Of a stretch of 13,097 nt of DNA, positions 6,934 to 13,097 are shown piece after piece. Location of the stretch: the NCBI GenBank assembly GCA_012032575.1, contig JAAUSP010000174.1, positions 1 to 13,097 on the forward strand. Reading direction: 5' to 3'. The stretch comes from Anaerolineales bacterium (GTDB lineage Bacteria > Chloroflexota > Anaerolineae > 4572-78 > J111). Both the position numbers and the translations under genes were made by a program. A model generated the notes under the pieces. The model did not search any database and had not been told where the DNA came from. It was given only the letters and a program-made list of their open reading frames with translations. The stretch's first letter is position 1. Each line of letters starts with the position of its first letter.

Positions 6934-7704
6934 TTGCGTTCAGCGTTGGTGGTTGAAGATTCGGAGAGTGCGGCAGAACAACTGGCCCGCTACTTGCAGG
7001 AAACAAATGTTCACGCCATTATCCACTCGCAGGGGGACGGGGCGTTAGAGCAGGCTGTCCAACGCCAGCCGGAGGTTATTTTTCTTGATTTGCTGATGCC
7101 GGATCAGACCGGTTGGGAGGTACTGGCTCAACTCAGGGCCAACCCGCGCACCCAAGATATTCCGGTTATCATCGTTTCGGTGGTGGATGAGCGGGTAAAA
7201 GGAGTGGCGGCGGGTGCAGCCGGATATATGGTCAAGCCGGTTTCGCGGGAGATGCTGCGGCAAACGTTGGCAGCAGTTGTGGCTGGAGCGGAAAGCGTGC
7301 GCGAGGCGTTGGTGATTGTGCCGGAAGCGGAGCCGGTGGGGGTGCGGATTTTGCTGGCTGAGGATAACGAACTCAATATTGAGGCATTTGAGGATTATCT
7401 GCAAGATAGAGGGTACGAGATCGTGGTTGCTCGAAATGGCCGCGAAGCCGTGGCGCAGGCCCTCGAAACGCAGCCGGATTTGATATTGATGGACATCCAG
7501 ATGCCGGAGTTGGACGGGCTGGAAGCGATCCGCCGGCTGCGGGCCAAAACCGAATTTGCAACCACACCCATCATTGCTTTGACCGCCCTGGCTATGCCTG
7601 GCGACCGGGAACGCTGTTTATCGGCTGGGGCAAGCGAGTACCTGACCAAACCCATCAGGCTGAAGGGATTGGTCGAGATTATACAGAGGTTGTTGCAGCC
7701 GTGA
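6934..7704 (+). CDS. Hybrid sensor kinase, fragment 4: two tandem receiver domains
   Basis: C-terminus of the gene beginning at 2828. The TTG at 6934 is only the first possible start; the same frame is open from about 6829 and carries the end of the HATPase ([13 protein letters not shown]) and a linker, so it is a fusion and not a free response regulator. First receiver: VVEDSES, phospho-acceptor Asp encoded at 7087-7089 (FLDLLMPD), lysine in MVKPVS. Second receiver: LLAEDNELN, Asp at 7492-7494 (LMDIQMPELDG), lysine in LTKPIR. With the N-terminal receiver the repaired protein has three. No output domain follows, so the phosphoryl group must leave through a partner, perhaps an HPt protein; none is visible here. 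The next gene begins 12 nt after the stop. Confidence 0.9.
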   Translation: MRSALVVEDSESAAEQLARYLQETNVHAIIHSQGDGALEQAVQRQPEVIFLDLLMPDQTGWEVLAQLRANPRTQDIPVIIVSVVDERVKGVAAGAAGYMVKPVSREMLRQTLAAVVAGAESVREALVIVPEAEPVGVRILLAEDNELNIEAFEDYLQDRGYEIVVARNGREAVAQALETQPDLILMDIQMPELDGLEAIRRLRAKTEFATTPIIALTALAMPGDRERCLSAGASEYLTKPIRLKGLVEIIQRLLQP

Positions 7705-7716
7705 GAGACTCTGACC

Positions 7717-8160
7717 ATGAAAAATTACCCTGAAAAACGTTCTCTGGTGATCATCGGGCTCATTTTTCTTTTGCTGGCGGGGGGGATAGCTGTGGTTGGC
7801 TACCTGTCCTATCGCAATTTTGAAAAACAATTTCGTGCTCAGGTGCAAGGCCAGTTAACCGCCATTGCCAATCTGAAAGAGACTGAACTGCTAAACTGGC
7901 GCAACGAAATTCGCTTCAAACCGGATGCGGCTTTGACTCTGCGCTTTCCACTTGCGCAGACTGAGCGCCCTGCCGTCAAAGCTGTGTTGGGCCAGATAGG
8001 AGTCATGGGGTATTACGGTGAGCCGGTTCTGACCAATTTGCGGGCTATACCGGGTACGCCCTGGTTCCTGGTGGCTGAGATGGATACCACCCAACTTTAC
8101 GCGCTGCTGCAAGAGTGGCTGTGGCAGACAATTATTTTTTGGGTGCGTTGCTGCTGGTGA
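7717..8160 (+). CDS. Membrane-anchored PAS/GAF sensor protein, N-terminal part with shortened sensor domain, frameshifted
   Basis: Start of the third kinase-type gene, 12 nt after the preceding stop; ATG 7717 has only a weak GAGAGA-like Shine-Dalgarno. TM1 is at about residues 9-30 (VIIGLIFLLLAGG), followed by an extracytoplasmic segment and TM2 from about 134. The segment between membranes is only about 100 residues. Its start (LKETELLNWRNE) and its end (IRFKPDAALTLRFPL, then GEPVLTNLRAIPGTPWFLVAEMD) both match remembered long sensors of this family, but the middle, usually well over 100 residues, is missing without loss of frame at about 7900-7912. The true frame breaks at the T-run 8135-8140: one added T gives TIIFLGALLLVIGLGLALVWR, a complete TM2. 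Confidence 0.85.
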   Translation: MKNYPEKRSLVIIGLIFLLLAGGIAVVGYLSYRNFEKQFRAQVQGQLTAIANLKETELLNWRNEIRFKPDAALTLRFPLAQTERPAVKAVLGQIGVMGYYGEPVLTNLRAIPGTPWFLVAEMDTTQLYALLQEWLWQTIIFWVRCCW

Positions 8161-11100
8161 TTGGACTTGGGTTGGCTCTGGTTTGGCGGCAGCGGAATTT
8201 GCGCCATTATCGCCAGGTAGAAGCGGTGTTATCTGAAAAGAATCGGGAATTGCAGGAGATGGTTCGGCAGCTCGAACAATCCCAGAATATGTTGCAATTG
8301 GTTATCGAGTCAATCCCTATCCGGGTCTTCTGGAAGGATAGGGAGCTTCGGTATCTGGGCTGCAATAGCATGTTCGCGCTTGATGCCGGCCTTAGCCAGC
8401 CGCAGCAACTGTTAGGTAAAGATGATTTTGCGATGGGCTGGAAGGAACAGGCCGAGCTTTACCGAGCTGATGACCACCTGGTTATGACCTCCGGTCACCC
8501 CAAGCTAAATATTGTGGAACCGCAAACCACGCCAGCGGGAGCTACGATCTGGCTGAATACCAATAAAGTCCCCCTCCAGAATGCTGACGGTGAAATCACC
8601 GGCATATTGGGTATTTATGAGGATATCACCGAGCGCAAACAGGCCGAGGAAGCGCTGCGCCAATCGGAGGAGCGCCACCGTATCATTGCCCAACTGGCGA
8701 CCGACGATGTTTATGTGGGCTGGCTTTTCCCGGACGGCCGGATTGAATCGGAATGGATGACCGGCGCGTTAGAACGAATCACCGGTTATTCGCCGGAAGA
8801 GATCAAAGCCTGGCCTAATAGTATCGCTTCGATCGTCGTTGAACAGGACCTCGACAAACTTAGCGAACTGCAACCGCGCCTGTTGCGGCATGAATCTGTC
8901 GCCGTCGAAGTCCGGATTCGCTGCAAAAACGGCGATGTGCGCTGGTTGAGTAACCAGATAAAACCGATGCCAGATAAAACCAGGGAGCCTGCTGTTCGGC
9001 TGTTGAGCGCGGTGCAAGACATCACCGAGCGAAAGCAGGCCGAGGAAGCGTTGCGCCAGAACGAGGAGCTTTACCGTACCCTGGTCGAGGCGTTGGATGT
9101 GACCCTCTCCCGCTGGCTGCCGGATACAACCCTGGTTTTTGCCAACGAGAAATACCGCCGGGTATTTGGCCTTGAGCCTAGAATAGCCGGCCAAAAATGG
9201 CTGGACTTTTTCCCCGAAGCCATCCGTGAAGAGACCGCGGCCTTTTATCGGGACCTGGCCCGGCATCCCCGCGCCCTATCTTATGAGCGTTCGGTCACGG
9301 CCAGCGACGGCAGCGTGCGCCATTATCAGTGGATTGATACCCCTATTCTGGATGCCAAAGGCCGAGCGGCGGTTTTTCAATCGGTCGGCTTTGACCTGAC
9401 CGAGCGCAAACATACGGAACAACTGGTGCATGCCCAGCGCGATCTGGCTCGTATTATCGGCACAGTCACTTCAGCCGAGGCTGCCTGGCCGCTGTGCCTG
9501 GAGATTATGTTGTGGGTGTCCGGCATGGACAGCGGCGGCATCTATCTTTTTGATGCGGCCGGCAGCGCAATTGAAATGGTCTATCAGCAAGGGTTGGGAG
9601 CAGATTTTGTTCAGGTTGTGTCGCGTTACCCGGTTAATTCTCCCAGCGCCCAGATGGTTTTGGCCGGCGTCCCACTTTATTTCAGCGCCGCCGACTTGAA
9701 TCAAATCCATCATCAAGTTGAAGGACTGCGTGCCCTGACGATGATTCCGATTCAATATCAAGGCGAGGTCCTGGGCTGCTTTAATATCGCTTCACACAGC
9801 CTGGCTCAGGTGCCCGATTTTGCCCGCCACGCGCTTGAAACAATTGCCCCCGAAATCGGCAATATTATTGTGTATTTGCGCACTGCCTCACTGCTGCGCG
9901 AAAGTGAAGAAAAATATCGCAGCCTGGTTGACAGCCAGGATGCCGCTATCTCCACCATTGATGCTGAGGGAGTCATTCATTATATGAATTCTCTGGGAGC
10001 CATCCCTCTGGCTGGCTCGCCCGAGGCGGTGATAGGCCGGAATTTGCGCGACTTTTTCCCTCCGTCCATCGTCGAATGGCAGTTGGATGGAATTCGCCAG
10101 GTTATCGCCACTGGACAGGGCAAGGTTGCCGAATACCAAACTATGCTGGCTGACCGGCCCATCTGGCGACGGGTCAGCATCCAGCCCGTGCGCGATGCGG
10201 CCGGGCAAGTTGCCCTGGCGATGGTCAACTCGGTGGACATAACCGAGCGAAAACGTCTGGAAACTGCCTTGCGCCAAAGTGAAGAACGCTACCGGATCAT
10301 TTCAGGCGCCGTAACCGATTACGCCTTCTCCACGCGGGTAAACGAGAATGGCGAATTCGTGATGGATTGGGTGGCAGGTGCCTTTGAAGAAATCACCGGT
10401 TATACCTTTGAGGAGTTTGTGGCTCGAGGAGGCTGGCAAGCGAGTCTGCATCCAGACGATCTTTACATTGATAATCATATCAGGGAAGAACTTGTTTCCA
10501 ATCGCAGCGCCGTCGGCGAGATGCGGATATTCTCCAAGACTGGGCAAATCGTTCACCTGCGCCTCTATGCCCGGCCGGTATGGGCTGAACGTGAGAACAA
10601 ACTGAAAGCCATCTATGGCGCAGTGCAAAATATCACCGAACGTAAACAGGCGGAACAGGCCTTGCGAGAGAGTGAAGAAAGACTTAGGCAAATCACCTCA
10701 TCGCTTCGGGAAGTCATCTGGTTACGTGATGCCCAAACCCGTCAGGTGCTCTACGTGAATCCCGCCTTTGAGGAATTAACCGGGTGGACTTGCGAGAACT
10801 TTTATGAGAATCGGGACATCTTGGTAGATGCGATTTACCCTGACGATAGAGAGACGATGGTCAAGGCGCTTGAGCAACGATCCGAGAGTATACCCTTTTA
10901 CCAAGAACACCGCCTCGTCCATCGGGATGGCAGTATCCGCTGGGTATCGAGCCGAAGTTTTCCCGTTCGAGACGCGGCAGGTGTGGTGTACCGATGGGTA
11001 ACAAACATGGAAGACATCACCGAGCGCAAACAGGCTGAAGCTGAACTTCAGCGCCTGGAAAAACGGTACCGGGCGCTGATCGAACATGCTCCGGATGGCA

Positions 11101-13097
11101 TTGTACTGCTTGGCGAAGATGGAAAATTAAAATATATCAGCCCCTCGACCGAAAGGCTCTTTGGTTATCTCTCGGATGAAAATCTAAACCTGGACCCGGC
11201 TGAACTCACCCACCCCGACGATCGGTCAGGGGTAATTGCTGCCCTGACTAATCTGATGCGGGACCCATCGCAGCGGCCCACCCTGGAATATCGCTTTTTA
11301 CACCAGAATGGCGATTGGCGCTGGGTCCAAAGCACCTTTAGCAACCTGCTGACTGTGCCCAACGTAGAAGCCATTGTTATTAACTTTAAAGATGTTACCG
11401 AGCGCAAACAGGCCGAGGAAGCCCAACGGGAAAGTGACGAACGCTTCCGGACGTTGTATGAAACCATGGTGCAGGGTATTGTTTATCAGGATGCCGCGGG
11501 CAGTATCATCTCGGCCAACCCGGCAGCGGAACGAATCCTGGGCCTTACGCTCGACCAGATGCAAGGGCTCAGCTCGATTGATCCGCGTTGGCGGTCCATC
11601 CACGAAGACGGAACCGATTTTTCCGGCGAAACCCACCCGGCGATGGTTGCGCTGCGCACCGGCAAGCCGGTCAATAACGTCGTCATGGGCGTCTTCCATC
11701 CCCAAACAGAGCAGTATGTCTGGATCAACATCAACGCCGCCCCCCAATTCAAACCGGGCCAAACCAAACCCTACCAGGTCTATGCCCTGTTTGAGGATAT
11801 TACCGCCCGCAAACAGAACCAGGATTTGGTGTTGGCCCGCTTGCGTTTGATTGAATTTGCCGGGACCCATACCGTCAAGGAACTGCTACAGGCCACCCTG
11901 GATGAAGCCGGTTTGCTCATTTCCAGCCCGATAGGGTTCTATCACTTTGTGGACGCCGATCAAAACACCCTGACCCTGCAAGCCTGGTCTACTCGAACCC
12001 GCAAAGAATTTTGTAACGCCAGCGGAGAAGACAGCCACTACCCGGTAAACCTGGCCGGCGTCTGGGCCGACTGTCTCCGCCAACGCCGCCCCATCACCCA
12101 CAACGATTATGCCACGCTTGAGAATCGGGGCGGGCTACCGGCCGGCCATGCTGAGCTTGTGCGCGAAGTGGTTGTGCCAATCATACGCGGCGACCGGGTG
12201 GTGGCCATCCTGGGAGTTGGCAATAAGCCGACCAATTACACCCCGACCGATTTGGAAATCATCAACACCTTCGCCGATATGTCGTGGGATATTGTCGAGC
12301 GCAAACGCGCCGAACAGGATTTGGTAGAGTTGAACCGCACCCTGGAAGCAAGAGTCACGCAGCGCACCGCCGAAGTGCAGGACCTGTACGACAATGCCCC
12401 CACCGGCTACCACTCGTTGGATAAAAATGGCGTATTCCTCATGATGAATCAAACCGAACTGAACTGGCTGGGTTATACCCGTGAAGAAGTGGTTGGGATT
12501 AAGAGCTTCCGTGACCTGATTACGCCGCAAAGCCAGCAGATTTTTGTCACCACCTTCCCGCTTCTCAAAAATCAGGGTTGGGTCAAAGACCTGGAATTTG
12601 ATATGGTTCGCAAAGATGGCAGCCTTTTGCCGGTTTTGCTCAATGCTACGGCTATCTATGATAACGACGGTAATTATTCGCACAGCCGCACCACCATCTT
12701 TGATAACACCGAGCGCAAAAAAGCCGAAACAGCCCTGCGCGAGAGTGAAGAACAAAACCGGCTGCTCTTTGAAGAGTCGCCCGACGCCGTGATCTTGTTT
12801 GATGAGTTGGGGCGGGTAGTGCGTACCAACCGCGCAGGAGAAATTCTAACCGGCTATTCTCCGGAACAGCTCACCGGCCGCACCTGGGACGAATTGGGGT
12901 TGTTGCCCGGTGAGCAAATCGAGCAATTAGCAGGAGCTATTGTTCAGGCTTTGCAATTGACCGGGCACTTCGCCGCTACAGAATTCCGGCTCCAACACGC
13001 CGATGGCACAAGCCGCAATGTGGGGGCGCGGGTGTTCGGCCTTAAAATCCGGGGCCACCAGCATTACCTTACGACCATGCGCGACATCACTGCCGAG
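8139..13097 (+). CDS. Membrane-anchored PAS/GAF sensor protein, cytoplasmic array of ten PAS and two GAF domains, 3' end outside the window
   Basis: Continuation of the gene starting at 7717; with one added base the two read as one protein of at least 1,794 residues. The frame is open without a stop from 8139 to the window end. Order: rest of TM2 and a helical linker (to about 8270); PAS1 to 8640; PAS2 8675-9035; PAS3 9062-9410; GAF1 9430-9900; PAS4 9910-10255; PAS5 10280-10650; PAS6 10675-11030; PAS7 11050-11415; PAS8 11440-11815; GAF2 11835-12305; coiled linker (LNRTLEARVTQRTAEV) to about 12380; PAS9 12385-12725; PAS10 from 12755. Nearly every PAS ends in a DITERK-type motif. A histidine kinase core is expected beyond the edge but is not seen; a diguanylate cyclase or other output is possible. 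Ligands and cofactors cannot be assigned. Confidence 0.92.
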   Translation, partial: MGALLLVIGLGLALVWRQRNLRHYRQVEAVLSEKNRELQEMVRQLEQSQNMLQLVIESIPIRVFWKDRELRYLGCNSMFALDAGLSQPQQLLGKDDFAMGWKEQAELYRADDHLVMTSGHPKLNIVEPQTTPAGATIWLNTNKVPLQNADGEITGILGIYEDITERKQAEEALRQSEERHRIIAQLATDDVYVGWLFPDGRIESEWMTGALERITGYSPEEIKAWPNSIASIVVEQDLDKLSELQPRLLRHESVAVEVRIRCKNGDVRWLSNQIKPMPDKTREPAVRLLSAVQDITERKQAEEALRQNEELYRTLVEALDVTLSRWLPDTTLVFANEKYRRVFGLEPRIAGQKWLDFFPEAIREETAAFYRDLARHPRALSYERSVTASDGSVRHYQWIDTPILDAKGRAAVFQSVGFDLTERKHTEQLVHAQRDLARIIGTVTSAEAAWPLCLEIMLWVSGMDSGGIYLFDAAGSAIEMVYQQGLGADFVQVVSRYPVNSPSAQMVLAGVPLYFSAADLNQIHHQVEGLRALTMIPIQYQGEVLGCFNIASHSLAQVPDFARHALETIAPEIGNIIVYLRTASLLRESEEKYRSLVDSQDAAISTIDAEGVIHYMNSLGAIPLAGSPEAVIGRNLRDFFPPSIVEWQLDGIRQVIATGQGKVAEYQTMLADRPIWRRVSIQPVRDAAGQVALAMVNSVDITERKRLETALRQSEERYRIISGAVTDYAFSTRVNENGEFVMDWVAGAFEEITGYTFEEFVARGGWQASLHPDDLYIDNHIREELVSNRSAVGEMRIFSKTGQIVHLRLYARPVWAERENKLKAIYGAVQNITERKQAEQALRESEERLRQITSSLREVIWLRDAQTRQVLYVNPAFEELTGWTCENFYENRDILVDAIYPDDRETMVKALEQRSESIPFYQEHRLVHRDGSIRWVSSRSFPVRDAAGVVYRWVTNMEDITERKQAEAELQRLEKRYRALIEHAPDGIVLLGEDGKLKYISPSTERLFGYLSDENLNLDPAELTHPDDRSGVIAALTNLMRDPSQRPTLEYRFLHQNGDWRWVQSTFSNLLTVPNVEAIVINFKDVTERKQAEEAQRESDERFRTLYETMVQGIVYQDAAGSIISANPAAERILGLTLDQMQGLSSIDPRWRSIHEDGTDFSGETHPAMVALRTGKPVNNVVMGVFHPQTEQYVWININAAPQFKPGQTKPYQVYALFEDITARKQNQDLVLARLRLIEFAGTHTVKELLQATLDEAGLLISSPIGFYHFVDADQNTLTLQAWSTRTRKEFCNASGEDSHYPVNLAGVWADCLRQRRPITHNDYATLENRGGLPAGHAELVREVVVPIIRGDRVVAILGVGNKPTNYTPTDLEIINTFADMSWDIVERKRAEQDLVELNRTLEARVTQRTAEVQDLYDNAPTGYHSLDKNGVFLMMNQTELNWLGYTREEVVGIKSFRDLITPQSQQIFVTTFPLLKNQGWVKDLEFDMVRKDGSLLPVLLNATAIYDNDGNYSHSRTTIFDNTERKKAETALRESEEQNRLLFEESPDAVILFDELGRVVRTNRAGEILTGYSPEQLTGRTWDELGLLPGEQIEQLAGAIVQALQLTGHFAATEFRLQHADGTSRNVGARVFGLKIRGHQHYLTTMRDITAE
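9421..9910 (+). repeat. GAF module, copy A2
   Basis: Paralogue of 3975-4465. It is followed here by four PAS domains before copy B2. Confidence 0.85.
11439..12306 (+). repeat. PAS-GAF module, copy B2
   Basis: Paralogue of 4466-5335, kept in frame throughout. Its C-run at 11740-11745 has six C and serves as the internal reference showing that the seven-C run in copy B1 carries an extra base. Confidence 0.88.

Noticed and set aside
12135..12755. 206-residue leftward ORF
   Set aside because: It is the antisense of GAF2 and PAS9; similar leftward shadows recur opposite each PAS unit (for example 9888-10277 and 11298-11870).
2828..13097. Mobile element insertion as cause of the broken genes
   Set aside because: No terminal inverted repeats, target-site duplications or transposase-like sequence were seen; single-base changes account for every break.

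Overview
The window reads as a piece of a GC-rich environmental bacterial genome, most likely a Chloroflexota (Anaerolineae-like) contig. This placement is inferred from the very long PAS/GAF sensor-kinase arrays, a DUF1998-type (MrfA/YprA-like) helicase, and a heptanucleotide microsatellite inside that helicase. No marker gene fixes the taxon.

Left end, minus strand (1-1035): a NUDIX hydrolase (610-1035) lies directly upstream of, and is probably co-transcribed with, the N-terminal part of a DNA-repair-type DEAD/DEAH helicase that runs off the left edge. A clear promoter (TTGCCT - 17 nt - TATAAT) precedes the NUDIX gene. Eight bases beyond its -35 box is a perfect 14-bp palindrome, CGAACAATTGTTCG, with the form of a Gram-positive-type LexA/DinR SOS box. 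This suggests a damage-inducible sanitation/repair operon.

Intergenic 1036-1327: divergent promoter-like elements, the SOS-like palindrome, a small hairpin and a good Shine-Dalgarno for the rightward operon. No convincing gene lies there.

Right side, plus strand (1328-13097): three tightly spaced signalling genes (gaps of 19 and 12 nt) form one operon. Gene 1 (1328-2808) is REC-PAS-like-HisKA-HATPase. Gene 2 (2828-7704) is REC-PAS-PAS-GAF-PAS-GAF-PAS-PAS-HisKA-HATPase-REC-REC, about 1,625 residues once repaired. Gene 3 (7717 to beyond the right edge) is membrane-anchored: TM, shortened extracytoplasmic sensor, TM, then ten PAS and two GAF domains. It has no kinase core inside the window.

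All three kinase genes and the helicase are broken by single-base indels, six in all. Each is repaired exactly by one added or removed base, and several lie in or next to homopolymer or GC-rich runs. Uncorrected sequencing or assembly error is the simplest explanation; I therefore list the readable fragments separately and explain how they join. Two GAF/PAS blocks in gene 2 recur in gene 3 at the DNA level, adjacent in gene 2 but separated by four extra PAS domains in gene 3. The kinases therefore look built by module duplication and insertion.

I do not see a wholly new system. The observations most worth following are the SOS-like operator over the NUDIX-helicase operon, the heptamer tract in the helicase, the PAS/GAF module shuffling, and the internally deleted sensor domain of gene 3.
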